Below are positions 21,664 to 29,493 of a stretch of 64,000 nucleotides of DNA, in pieces. The position numbers and the translations under genes were made by a program. Numbering within the stretch: position 1 is the stretch's first letter; each line of letters starts with the position of its first letter. The stretch covers positions 1-64,000 of the IMG/VR virus record IMGVR_UViG_3300010885_014582; one strand, written 5' to 3'. The DNA comes from a virus. The notes under the pieces are model-generated. The model did not search any database. It was not told the origin of the DNA and saw only the letters and a program-made list of their open reading frames with translations.

Positions 21664-22113
21664 TTATTTTGGCCAGTTAGCCTGTATGTGTGTGATGAAT
21701 GATACCCACTTGCTGGTGATTTGCCAACTTTTATTGCGGATACCAAGTAACTCGTTTAACTCAAGTGCCTGTAATACAACTTCGACTTGTTCACGAGAAT
21801 ATAGACGATACCCTTTTTGTTCAGCATTCACTACTTCCGCACCAGATGCTTTTGATGTTCTATAAGTTGGGGCAGGTATCCATCCCTTCCTTTCCCATTT
21901 ACGCACTGTTGGTGTTTTGCGCCCAACAATTTGAGCCAATGCGCCGATGGTATATAGATCAGTTGTTACACCCTTGATGGTTGCTACCCGTTTTGGCACG
22001 CCTATAAAAGGATCCTCATAGTGTTTTTCTGGAACACTGTCAGGTCTGTTTTTAGGTTTAGTTTTGCCTGGGTAGTTTGGAAGTTCTCCAAATACATCAA
22101 GGATGTCTTTCAT
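21664..22113 (-). CDS. MerR-like HTH protein
   Basis: A 149-residue protein with the core LYTIGALAQIVGRKTPTVRK followed by WERKGWIPAPTYRTS and YRLYSREQVEVVLQAL, the MerR winged-helix signature (HTH, wing, recognition of a hinge). Its C-terminal helix ends in Trp-rich sequence. Placed between replication genes, it may regulate this operon or help origin use. Confidence 0.7.
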   Translation of the reverse strand: MKDILDVFGELPNYPGKTKPKNRPDSVPEKHYEDPFIGVPKRVATIKGVTTDLYTIGALAQIVGRKTPTVRKWERKGWIPAPTYRTSKASGAEVVNAEQKGYRLYSREQVEVVLQALELNELLGIRNKSWQITSKWVSFITHIQANWPK

Positions 22114-22520
22114 GCTTTAAAAGCCCATGTTTCTTTTTCAATGTAAAACGCTTGGATAGTGTCTTCCAACTCTTTGTTGTTCCACGCCAACCCAAGTAGT
22201 TGATCTTCATCTAGGACTTCAATCACTTGTTTTACTTGATCCCAATGACCATTAGCAATAGCCCACTGCTTTGCAGAGTCAATGTCAAGGCTTCGAGAAA
22301 TACGACGCTCACGCTTTAATGACAAGTTTCCAACATTCAACCAAAGGTGTCCTTTGTCGTCAGTGGCACCAAACTCCTCGACAGCGTCAGAGAGTTCTTT
22401 TTTCATGCCGTTGGCACGCTTCTCGATATCAGCAATAGCGTCCTTGGTGCGTTTGTACTCTTCTGCAAGGCGCTCTAGATAACTAAAGTCTGGACCTTCT
22501 TCTCTTTGTACAACTCTCAT
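22110..22520 (-). CDS. Gp157/Gam-like coiled-coil protein
   Basis: A 136-residue protein with an N-terminal coiled coil (YKRTKDAIADIEKRANGMKK) and a strand-rich middle (GHLWLNVGNLSLKRERRISR) then a helical end. This resembles small phage Gp157-type or Gam-type proteins. ATG 22520 overlaps the preceding stop by 3 bases (ATGA). A comparable arrangement is seen in the + gene at 3315. Confidence 0.5.
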   Translation of the reverse strand: MRVVQREEGPDFSYLERLAEEYKRTKDAIADIEKRANGMKKELSDAVEEFGATDDKGHLWLNVGNLSLKRERRISRSLDIDSAKQWAIANGHWDQVKQVIEVLDEDQLLGLAWNNKELEDTIQAFYIEKETWAFKA

Positions 22521-22912
22521 CTTTTTATTATCCTCACTTTGCCAATGGTGGCTAAACCTTCTGTTGTAATACGACATTCTTGCTGAAGTTTTCCAGCCGT
22601 GCCTCGACGCTTAATACCTGTCCACTCAATGAGACCTAGTTTTCTCAACTTGTTACATTTTGTCCAATACTCTGTGTGACGGTCATCAACAATCCCACAC
22701 TCAATAGCCACTTCTTCATCAGTCATTGGTTTGATTGCGTACACCTCTAGCATACTGGTGTATAACCCAGTCCTATCTACCAACTTACTGTAAGACAATC
22801 TGGAAGTTTCTTGAGTAGTTACATTTTTCTTTTTACGAAGTTTTTCTTTAAGAATCATATTTTCTTTTTGAAGTTCTGCAACAAGGTTTTGTAACTCTGA
22901 ATTAGTAGACAC
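22517..22912 (-). CDS. Coiled coil plus winged-helix protein
   Basis: 131 residues. The N-terminal coiled coil (LQNLVAELQKENMILKEKLR) is joined to a wHTH-like domain (EEVAIECGIVDDRHTEYWTK, LRKLGLIEWTGIKRRGTAGK). Probably a dimeric DNA-binding protein. Cotranscribed with the helicase gene at 22912 and its function is inferred to concern replication or its control. Confidence 0.55.
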   Translation of the reverse strand: MSTNSELQNLVAELQKENMILKEKLRKKKNVTTQETSRLSYSKLVDRTGLYTSMLEVYAIKPMTDEEVAIECGIVDDRHTEYWTKCNKLRKLGLIEWTGIKRRGTAGKLQQECRITTEGLATIGKVRIIKR

Positions 22913-24456
22913 TAGACCTCTGTGTTTTTCAGAAAGTCGGACAGGGTGCCCAACGAGAGTTCAAACTTACCTTGGTTGTCATAGTTTCCATCAAGGAATG
23001 CAGAGTTAATTCCACGCTTCTGCATGAGCATCTCATACTGTCGTTCTTCAATAGATCCCTTCATTACGAATGCTGTAATTGTGACATGGGGGTGTGTCGA
23101 GGATAAACGGATTATTCGGGCTTCTCTTTGGTCCAGTTTTCCAGCCGACCAAGGGAGATCGAAAGAGATAAGGTAATTGGCCTGTGGTAAGTCCACCCCG
23201 TAACCTCCCGCATCAGAGGATAAAAAGAGCCGAACGCCATCCTCGGTTGCGAACTTTTGCTTTGCAGTGTCTCTCGCACTTGCGTCCATTCCACCCATGA
23301 AGAGTACGCTCTGCGTAAATCCCTGAGTTGCTTCCTGGATAATCCGTAGGTTCTTTTTAAAGAACGAGAATAGAACCACTTTGTTATTTGGGTCTTCATC
23401 TAATACATCCTTAATATAATTAATGACGGCATCTAATTTGGGTGCCTTACTACTCGTGGAGAGCCATCCTGCTCTGACAATTTGTGAAGCGTATTGACTA
23501 CCTGTTGTCGTTTGCGAAGGATCATCAAATGCTTTCGCAGATTCCACAACCAGATTAGGATTGTCACAGAGCATACGCAATACAGTAAGCCGAGCCATGA
23601 TTTGACCTTGTGCATCATTTCCTCCTGCACCGTTGTAATGCGACCACAAGTCAAAGCCTTGACCATGACTAGTGATTGCTTTATTAATTTCATTTAATAA
23701 GTCTTTGCTTATTTTCTCATATGCTGAGGCACCTGCACTGTCAAACACCACAGGGATTACTTGTGTGATTACATTAGGCAATTGATCAGCAATATCTTCT
23801 CTAGTCTTCCTTACCATTACTTCAGATAAAGAATCATTTAAAGAATTTAAATTGCGGTACCGAATTGGTGCACCGTAGTGATTGCGGACAATAAAGGTTC
23901 TATCGAAGACATCAAACCGTCCTAGAACATTTGCATCTACAAACTCCATTATTGAAAATAACTCTTCTGGTCTGTTCTCAATAGGTTGACCTGTCAAAGC
24001 AAAGCGGTACTGAAACTTCTTACCCAACTTCTTGAGCATCTTTGAACGCTTGGCACGGGGTGACTTGATGATGGTTGCCTCGTCAATGACAATGGCATTT
24101 GCTTTTAGAGAAGTTAAATAAGATTGGTCATTAAGCAAAGTCTCTGGGTTAACAATGACATAACGACAACGAAGAGCAGTGCGCCAAATAATTTCCCGTT
24201 GCTTTGGGGAACCATCAATCACGCAAGCGGTTGAGTTAGTAAACTTCTTTATTTCACGAAGCCATTGGTACTTGAGACTGCTTGGAACAACAATGAGGAC
24301 TTTGTCCAGTTCTCCCATAGCAAACAATTCTTCTAATGCAGAAATGGTGGTTACAGTCTTACCAGCACCCATAACCATGGCGAGAAGCATCTGCCCCTTG
24401 TCAACCATCCGTTGGCTGGCTTCTTCTTGAAATGGGTAAAGAGTTCCTAGAAACAT
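22912..24456 (-). CDS. SNF2-family (superfamily 2) DNA helicase/translocase
   Basis: A 514-residue protein. Motif I MGAGKT (about residue 34), Ia VLIVVPSSLKYQW, II VIDEAT, III ALTGQPIEN, then the second RecA lobe with VVLFSFFKKNLRI, V AGGYGVDLPQANYL and VI QREARIIRLSS. The compact size and lack of extra domains resemble phage SNF2/UvsW-like helicases that remodel recombination and replication forks. ATG 24456 overlaps the primase stop (TAATG). Confidence 0.9.
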   Translation of the reverse strand: MFLGTLYPFQEEASQRMVDKGQMLLAMVMGAGKTVTTISALEELFAMGELDKVLIVVPSSLKYQWLREIKKFTNSTACVIDGSPKQREIIWRTALRCRYVIVNPETLLNDQSYLTSLKANAIVIDEATIIKSPRAKRSKMLKKLGKKFQYRFALTGQPIENRPEELFSIMEFVDANVLGRFDVFDRTFIVRNHYGAPIRYRNLNSLNDSLSEVMVRKTREDIADQLPNVITQVIPVVFDSAGASAYEKISKDLLNEINKAITSHGQGFDLWSHYNGAGGNDAQGQIMARLTVLRMLCDNPNLVVESAKAFDDPSQTTTGSQYASQIVRAGWLSTSSKAPKLDAVINYIKDVLDEDPNNKVVLFSFFKKNLRIIQEATQGFTQSVLFMGGMDASARDTAKQKFATEDGVRLFLSSDAGGYGVDLPQANYLISFDLPWSAGKLDQREARIIRLSSTHPHVTITAFVMKGSIEERQYEMLMQKRGINSAFLDGNYDNQGKFELSLGTLSDFLKNTEV

Positions 24457-25346
24457 TAGATCCACCAAGGGATGACTGATGCGTTAACTACGGCTTCTTC
24501 AATCTCTGTGTCGGTCATGTCACCAATGTCCTTGGCTTTTGTATGTGAGTACTTGAGCCAGAACATCCCACCTTTTAGCAGGGGCATGTCTTTAAATATT
24601 TTCTTTGCGCTGGCAATCCCTGCCTCGTCGTTGTCCATAGCAATAATGATCTTGTCAGCAACACCATAGGCGGTCTGTAATTGTTTCTTAGTCACCTGTG
24701 CACCAAAAGTAGCAAGGCATTGGATACCTGCAAAGGATGAAGCAAAGCGAACAACATCAAGAGGTGACTCAACAAGTATTGCTGTCTGTGAGTTAAAACG
24801 CTCAATGCCAAACAGGGTGTCACCTTTTCGAACTCCTGTTGGATGGTTATAGGTAAACCCTGAACCCTTTTCTTGCCACCCCATCAACTCACCATCTGGA
24901 GAAACCATTGGGATGATCCATGACTTGTTGCTCTCATTCCACCTAAGACCATGTATTCGTGCGGCGTCAGTAGTGATCCCTCGGCTGTCTAAGCGACCTT
25001 TAGGCACCTCTTGGTAGTGTAGGTACATCTGGTGGTCAACATCTGGTCTGCGCTCTTCCTTAGGGACAAGAAGTCGTTCAACATTATTGTTCATGATCAT
25101 TTCTGTTACTGCAAAATCTTCTTTGCCAGTAAGTTCCATAATCAATTGTGGAAGTGTCCCTCGTGCACCGCAGGCGTAACAAATCCATAAACCTGTCTCA
25201 GCATTCATAGACCATGAAGGTGAGTTGTCTTCTTTGCCAGTCCGTGCCAAGTGCACTGGACAACGACCAGATATTTCTTGACCAGAGCGACGAATGTCAA
25301 CTCCAATAGACATCAAAAGATCTGTTATGTCAGTAGTACCAGCCAT
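24456..25346 (-). CDS. DNA primase (CHC2 zinc finger and TOPRIM)
   Basis: A 296-residue DnaG-like primase. The zinc motif CPVH...CYACG lies near residues 27-60. The TOPRIM part shows AILVESPLDVVRFA (catalytic Glu) and KIIIAMDNDEAG (D-x-D). The helicase-binding domain seems absent, so the short protein may rely on the neighbouring DnaB-like helicase. ATG 25346 has GGGA upstream and overlaps the helicase stop by 17 bases; an earlier start at 25421 is possible. Confidence 0.9.
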   Translation of the reverse strand: MAGTTDITDLLMSIGVDIRRSGQEISGRCPVHLARTGKEDNSPSWSMNAETGLWICYACGARGTLPQLIMELTGKEDFAVTEMIMNNNVERLLVPKEERRPDVDHQMYLHYQEVPKGRLDSRGITTDAARIHGLRWNESNKSWIIPMVSPDGELMGWQEKGSGFTYNHPTGVRKGDTLFGIERFNSQTAILVESPLDVVRFASSFAGIQCLATFGAQVTKKQLQTAYGVADKIIIAMDNDEAGIASAKKIFKDMPLLKGGMFWLKYSHTKAKDIGDMTDTEIEEAVVNASVIPWWI

Positions 25347-26586
25347 CAGTCCCATCCCTGCTCTCCTCCCCAACTTCGGTGAAGTCCATTGTGTCCCAAT
25401 CCCACTTAATTCGAATCTCACCCTTAGGTGCTGTTCGTGCTAGTACAACACGGACAATCGCTTGGTTGTCAATATCTGGGTCTGACTCCACACCCAAGAT
25501 TAGGTCAGAGTCTTGTGCGAAAGATGATGTGTAACCAATCGAGTCAGCAGAAATCTGTCGTGACTTCTTGTTACCAAGTTTCCATGACAGTACCTGTGTT
25601 GTACCGATCAAGGGAACATCAAACTTCTGTGCCAAACGCTTTAGTGATCGAGTGATGTTAGTGAGTGCTTGTGGGCTTCCCTTAGGCTCACCGTTCTCAT
25701 CGTCCATGAGGTACACACCGTCGACGATTACTAAACCTGGACGATACTGCTGTATCTTTCCAGCGATGGCGCTAACAGTTGTAAGAGATGATGCATCTTC
25801 TGTCATGATGAATGGGTGCATGTTCTTGCGGACTTTAATAGCCTTCTCGATGCGCTCAAGTTCTTGCATACTTAAATCACCACGCATGATTCGTGTGTGT
25901 GATACGCCAGCAACAATTGCGTCGTAACGAGCCTCTTGCTCTTCAATACTCATTTCAAAAGAAACATACATTGGAGTGATGCCGTGGTTGTGAGCCGCAT
26001 TAGCCATGATGAGTGTCATCAATGACTTACCCTTCTTTGCTTCACCAACAAAGGTAATAAGTTGCTGTGGTCGGAACCCTGCGGTGATTCTATCCAACCC
26101 ACTAAAGCCAGATGGAATACCACGCAATGAGTTTGGTGTGTCACGCATGATCCTGTAACGCTCAATACGCTTTTCCCATGTTTGGATAATGTCAACATCA
26201 CGAAGGTGTGCAACTTCTAGTGCTGCTTTTTGCAATCCTTCAGAAAGAATCTTTGCGGCTTCATCAGTGTTCTGATTATTCAGTGATGGTGTAGCCGCAG
26301 TAACAGCAAGCACAAGGTGCTTGTGTTTGTAAGCCATGTACAACTCATCAATGAGTCGTGGGAATGGCTCTGCTTCAGCATTAAGTAGTTGTAAGTCTGC
26401 AAACTCTTGTTTGATAACACGAGGTGTCGGTACTGCGCTGTACTCACGCCAGTAGGAGAGTATCCATAAGAAGACATTCCCTAACTCAGAGTTGAAGTGG
26501 TCTGCCCTAACACCTGCTTCAATGACTTCACCAACGCTGGCTGTTTGGATTATCTTGCTTAATAGAAGATGCTCACTACTCGCCAT
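25330..26586 (-). CDS. Replicative DnaB-like helicase
   Basis: A 418-residue protein. The N-terminal helical domain is followed by a RecA-like ATPase: FVGEAKKGKSLMTLIM (Walker A), VSFEMSIEEQEARYD (H1a-type), LVIVDGVYLMDDENGE (Walker B) and LIGTTQVLSWKLG (sensor), with GYTSSFAQDSDLIL near the end. It unwinds the fork for the phage polymerase. The start overlaps the preceding stop at 26586 (TAATG). A primase and an AAA+ loader flank it. Confidence 0.9.
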   Translation of the reverse strand: MASSEHLLLSKIIQTASVGEVIEAGVRADHFNSELGNVFLWILSYWREYSAVPTPRVIKQEFADLQLLNAEAEPFPRLIDELYMAYKHKHLVLAVTAATPSLNNQNTDEAAKILSEGLQKAALEVAHLRDVDIIQTWEKRIERYRIMRDTPNSLRGIPSGFSGLDRITAGFRPQQLITFVGEAKKGKSLMTLIMANAAHNHGITPMYVSFEMSIEEQEARYDAIVAGVSHTRIMRGDLSMQELERIEKAIKVRKNMHPFIMTEDASSLTTVSAIAGKIQQYRPGLVIVDGVYLMDDENGEPKGSPQALTNITRSLKRLAQKFDVPLIGTTQVLSWKLGNKKSRQISADSIGYTSSFAQDSDLILGVESDPDIDNQAIVRVVLARTAPKGEIRIKWDWDTMDFTEVGEESRDGTDGWYY

Positions 26587-27026
26587 TATGGTGTCCATGC
26601 TTTGTCAGGGCTAACAACCGTGGATCTAATTCCAAGAGTGAGAGCAGTTTCTTCGTCCGAAGTGTAGATGATACGGACTGCTCGTTGGAAACGCAAATCA
26701 TATTCAAGTAATTCTGGAGATTCATAAAAGTACACAGGGCAATTAATGCCTTTGCGAACTAACCATCTGTCAATTGCGTCAACAGCATCAGCATCTGTAA
26801 AAGTGTAAATATCTGTACCAAGACCAAGACGGTTAACAGAGTCAGATAATGCTCTCAATGGCATATCGTTTGGTTCCCACAAACGAAAGACTGCGTCCCA
26901 GTTATTGCGACGGCGTTGAATAGTTTCAAGTATTGCTTTAGCACCTTCTGGTGGTGTTGCAAGTAACCCGTCAAAGACAACGCCTTGTGCAATTGCAGCA
27001 TATTCTGAGATGTCGTTACCCAGCAT
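26586..27026 (-). CDS. Hypothetical protein in replication operon (146 aa)
   Basis: Alternating strands and helices (GVVFDGLLATPPEGA, AVFRLWEPNDMPLRA, VRIIYTSDEETALTLGIRST) suggest a small Rossmann/HAD-like fold, but no catalytic motif is clear. ATG 27026 has GAAGAGA upstream and overlaps the loader gene by 11 bases. Location between loader and helicase suggests a replication-linked role. Confidence 0.5.
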   Translation of the reverse strand: MLGNDISEYAAIAQGVVFDGLLATPPEGAKAILETIQRRRNNWDAVFRLWEPNDMPLRALSDSVNRLGLGTDIYTFTDADAVDAIDRWLVRKGINCPVYFYESPELLEYDLRFQRAVRIIYTSDEETALTLGIRSTVVSPDKAWTP

Positions 27027-27669
27027 TCTCTTCGATCCATTGACCAATGCGGTAGTCAGTTCCTTTTAATGGCGCAACATAACAGCATGACTGAACTATT
27101 GATGCAACACTGGCACTGTACATCTGTTCAAGAGAAGCAGGTTTCAAAGTAGATGTGATGATGGTCGTCAACTTCTCATGGTAACGACTCTCAAGCAACG
27201 AGATGATTGTCCGTTTCGTAAAGTCGGTAGGGCGCTCTGAACCAAGAGAGTCAATTACAACAATGTCAAAAGTCTCTTGTAAATACTTCATGGTGTTTGG
27301 GTCTTCGTAACCTTCAGGGAGTTCATCACCAAACTTGATCTCGTTATAAGCCATCTGGATGTACTTGTCAGCAGTTATGAACATCCCTGACAAGTTGTGC
27401 GTGTACACCGCACGCTTTAACAACGCTTGTGCAAGGTGTGTTTTTCCTGAACCTGTTGCTCCGACAATGTATAGACCTTGACCATCTTCAACATACTGTT
27501 CAACAGACGCCAACCACTTGTTTGACAACTTCACAGTCTCAGCATTAGCAGATGTTGTCTTGTAGTTATCCAAGTTGTCCTGACGAAACCGCTTTGGAAT
27601 CTTGGTGTTGGTTACACGCTCTTCTGGAGAGCGGTTACGCCAATACTTCTGGCTACGAAGTTCACTCAT
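27016..27669 (-). CDS. DnaC/IstB-like AAA+ helicase loader
   Basis: A 217-residue AAA+ protein: YIVGATGSGKTHLAQALL (Walker A, near residues 65-82), FDIVVIDSLGSERPTDF (Walker B), SLLESRYHEKLTTIITSTLK (sensor I) and an arginine-rich C-terminus. The N-terminal ~45 residues would contact the helicase. It loads the DnaB-like helicase at the origin; the initiator gene at 28079 is just upstream. Confidence 0.85.
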   Translation of the reverse strand: MSELRSQKYWRNRSPEERVTNTKIPKRFRQDNLDNYKTTSANAETVKLSNKWLASVEQYVEDGQGLYIVGATGSGKTHLAQALLKRAVYTHNLSGMFITADKYIQMAYNEIKFGDELPEGYEDPNTMKYLQETFDIVVIDSLGSERPTDFTKRTIISLLESRYHEKLTTIITSTLKPASLEQMYSASVASIVQSCCYVAPLKGTDYRIGQWIEENAG

Positions 27670-28082
27670 TAGATCCTCTTGTCTGGTTGCAAGTCATCAT
27701 ATGTGTCAGGCTCCTTCAAGTTGTTCGCCGTCACAGCAGAGGCGAGAGAGTCGAGGTTAGCAAGGAAGGCACGCCATGGTGTCACTCCCTCTGGAAGTGG
27801 TCTGTTGGTGAGACCTGAAACAAACAACCGCATCATTGCTCTGATTGTTTCGGGAGTGTGTCCAGCATCCCGAACCTTCTTTAGACCAGAAAGCATTGCA
27901 GGTGCATTTACTGGAGAGTTAAGTTTACCCCATGAATCGGTGGGGAGCATTTCAGAAAAGAAAATGACCAGACCCATCAAGGAATCTTTTCGGGGGATCT
28001 TCCTAGCCCCGACGGTGTCGCTAGACACTTCTGGGTCTGATCCCAATGACCGCCCCCAATCATCTTGCTGTCGTGGTTTCAT
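27669..28082 (-). CDS. Replication-accessory protein (137 aa)
   Basis: A basic N-terminal part and a helical C-terminal half (AMLSGLKKVRDAGHTPETIR, TPWRAFLANLDSLASAVTAN) reminiscent of DnaD/DnaB2-type C-terminal domains of replisome organisers, without a decisive motif. It overlaps the initiator by 4 bases and the loader by one. Probably bridges initiator and loader; inference from context. Confidence 0.5.
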   Translation of the reverse strand: MKPRQQDDWGRSLGSDPEVSSDTVGARKIPRKDSLMGLVIFFSEMLPTDSWGKLNSPVNAPAMLSGLKKVRDAGHTPETIRAMMRLFVSGLTNRPLPEGVTPWRAFLANLDSLASAVTANNLKEPDTYDDLQPDKRI

Positions 28083-28591
28083 GACATCATCCGAGCATCA
28101 ACTTGAATATCCTCATACCCCTCGGTCGGTCTCTTGTTATGGGAACTCTTATTACTATTCTTGTTATTAGTTCTTATTTGGGTGACACTGGTGACACTAG
28201 GGGTAGTGTCATGGGTGACACCACTAGTGGTGACATGGGTGTCACTACCTAGTGTCATGGGTGACACTACCTCTGACTCCTCAGCCCTCAATGCTTCGGG
28301 GTTATTGAAGTTGATAATAAAGCGATTAGTTAAATTATGTCCGTTGTTACCACGGCGTCGGCGGATCAAGACACCTGTGGATTCGAGCCGAGAAATTGCC
28401 CTCATGACCGTCCTGCGATCACACCCGACCTGTTCAGCGATGTACTTATAGGAGGTTGTGGTGCTCTGGGTCTCTGGCTTCATGTAGACCAGCAACTCCA
28501 GTAGGACGGCTTTGGCAACTGAATCCCCATTGAGATAAGGGAGAACCCATCGAGGAAAGGCGAGGAAAGCGCCTCCGAACTTTGTTGACAT
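28079..28591 (-). CDS. Winged-helix replication initiator
   Basis: A 170-residue protein with an N-terminal wHTH (KAVLLELLVYMKPETQSTTT, YIAEQVGCDRRTVMRAISRL, STGVLIRRRRGNNG) like phage O-type and DnaD-type initiators. The Thr/Ser/Val-rich C-terminal part is encoded by the iteron-like repeats described below. ATG 28591 has GGAG at 8 bases. It heads the replication operon transcribed leftward, so its likely job is to bind the origin and recruit the loader. Confidence 0.75.
   Translation of the reverse strand: MSTKFGGAFLAFPRWVLPYLNGDSVAKAVLLELLVYMKPETQSTTTSYKYIAEQVGCDRRTVMRAISRLESTGVLIRRRRGNNGHNLTNRFIINFNNPEALRAEESEVVSPMTLGSDTHVTTSGVTHDTTPSVTSVTQIRTNNKNSNKSSHNKRPTEGYEDIQVDARMMS
28137..28268. 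other. Putative replication origin (iterons plus AT-rich tract)
   Basis: Eight copies of a TGACAC-type core lie within 90 bases. Direct copies of GGTGACA(C/T) start at 28181, 28190, 28214, 28229 and 28260; inverted copies (TGTCA) lie at 28205, 28239 and 28251. Immediately to the left, 28137-28180 is an AT-rich tract suitable as an unwinding element. The whole lies inside the initiator gene, as in lambda where ori is inside O. Confidence 0.6.
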
Positions 28592-28631
28592 ATCTTGCTC
28601 CGTGTGTTGGTTGGCTGGGCTTAGAGGATAC

Positions 28632-28659
28632 ACTATAAATTCGATACTTGGCAGGTTAA
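28632..28659 (-). promoter_or_regulatory. Candidate promoter of the replication operon
   Basis: On the - strand a TATAGT -10 (complement of 28632-28637) is separated by 16 bases from TTAACC (complement of 28654-28659), a weak -35. It lies about 40 bases upstream of the initiator ATG at 28591. Judged by eye only. Confidence 0.35.
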
Positions 28660-28681
28660 ATTTCCTAGTGTTGGTTGCTTA

Positions 28682-28715
28682 GATTAGTGCTGGGGGGAAA
28701 CCTCCAGCATTAGTC
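28682..28715. promoter_or_regulatory. 15-bp stem-loop in the divergent intergenic region
   Basis: Arms from 28682 and to 28715 form 15 consecutive pairs (three G-T type) around a GAAA loop. It lies between the divergent replication operon and the + strand island. No T run follows on either strand, so it may be an operator or leader structure rather than a terminator. Confidence 0.5.
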
Positions 28716-28725
28716 GTTTATGGGC

Positions 28726-28731
28726 TACAAT
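28726..28731 (+). promoter_or_regulatory. Candidate -10 (TACAAT) with leaderless start
   Basis: TACAAT ends 7 bases before the ATG at 28738, so a transcript from it would start at or near the ATG. Leaderless mRNAs are common in Actinobacteria. No recognisable ribosome-binding site precedes this ATG. A -35 would fall within the stem-loop above. Confidence 0.35.
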
Positions 28732-28737
28732 ATTTGG

Positions 28738-28899
28738 ATGGCTAGTAAAAAAGTATGGGACACTCCAGACCCTTCCAAAAAAGACAAGAAGTTAACCCCA
28801 GACAAGAAGTCTGAAGCAAAGGCTCGTGCTAAAAAATCGGGACGCCCTTATCCAAATCTTGTGGACAACATGGCTGTGTCCAAAAAAGGAAAGAAGTAA
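28738..28899 (+). CDS. Small lysine-rich protein (53 aa)
   Basis: Translated directly: MASKKVWDTPDPSKKDKKLT, with about 19 Lys among 53 residues and ending KKGKK. Histone-tail-like composition suggests DNA or RNA binding or simply charge balance. First gene of the + strand island with a Cys-rich peptide, membrane protein and Dps. Confidence 0.55.
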   Translation: MASKKVWDTPDPSKKDKKLTPDKKSEAKARAKKSGRPYPNLVDNMAVSKKGKK

Positions 28900-28901
28900 T
28901 T

Positions 28902-29003
28902 ATGTGTGCAAAATGCGGTTGCGGATGCAAAGCAGGGAAACCAGACAAAGGTTGCAAGTGCCCTTGTGCTACTTGTAAGAACGCTCGTACAAAGAAGAAA
29001 TAA
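28902..29003 (+). CDS. Metallothionein-like Cys-rich peptide (33 aa)
   Basis: Translated directly: MCAKCGCGCKAGKPDKGCKC, then PCATCKNARTKKK. Eight Cys in 33 residues in CxC and CxxC spacing are typical of a small thiolate metal cluster. Flanked by Lys. It overlaps the next gene (TAATG) and lies three genes before a Dps-like ferritin, suggesting metal or redox buffering. Family membership is by composition only. Confidence 0.6.
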   Translation: MCAKCGCGCKAGKPDKGCKCPCATCKNARTKKK

Positions 29004-29227
29004 TGAACATTAAAGATAAGTTGATGGTATACATCACTTTAGGCATTTTAGGGTTTATTGGTCTAGTTGTTATTGGCGAATATGCTTCAATGCTTGCACA
29101 GCAGGCTTCTACTGGTGAAAAGTTTGCAACCAACTCAGATGCTATTGCTTTAGTACAAAATGCACTGGTTGGCCTTATTGGTATTATTGGTGGTTACTTT
29201 GCTGGCAGAAGTAAAGGTGATGATTAA
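29003..29227 (+). CDS. Two-helix membrane protein, holin-like
   Basis: A 74-residue protein with two transmembrane segments: MVYITLGILGFIGLVVIGEY (about residues 8-27) and ALVQNALVGLIGIIGGYFAG (about 49-68), separated by a short polar loop, ending in a charged RSKGDD. The size fits a small holin, but other membrane-bound phage proteins share this shape. TAATG coupling to the Cys-rich peptide. Confidence 0.5.
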   Translation: MNIKDKLMVYITLGILGFIGLVVIGEYASMLAQQASTGEKFATNSDAIALVQNALVGLIGIIGGYFAGRSKGDD

Positions 29228-29493
29228 TGGCTTCTAAGAAAGACCCACGCTTAGAGCGTGCAGGTGTCTCAGGTTTTAACAAACCAAAAGCAACACCTGA
29301 CCATCCAACGAAGTCTCATATTGTTGTTGCCAAAGAAGGTGACCATATTAAAACTATTCGATTTGGTCAACAAGGTGTACAGGGATCACCTGATGGCTCT
29401 GCACGCAATGAGGCATTCAAGGCTCGGCATGCAAAGAATATTGCTAAAGGCAAAATGAGCGCCGCTTACTGGGCAAACAAGGAGAAGTGGTGA
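29227..29493 (+). CDS. Conserved small phage protein (DUF6321-like)
   Basis: An 88-residue basic protein with the blocks DPRLERAGVSGFNKPKATPD, HPTKSHIVVAKEG, IRFGQQGVQG and FKARHAKNIAKGKMSAAYWA. This arrangement occurs in a widespread small phage protein family, which I recall as DUF6321. Molecular role unknown. It overlaps the start of the Dps gene. Confidence 0.6.
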   Translation: MASKKDPRLERAGVSGFNKPKATPDHPTKSHIVVAKEGDHIKTIRFGQQGVQGSPDGSARNEAFKARHAKNIAKGKMSAAYWANKEKW

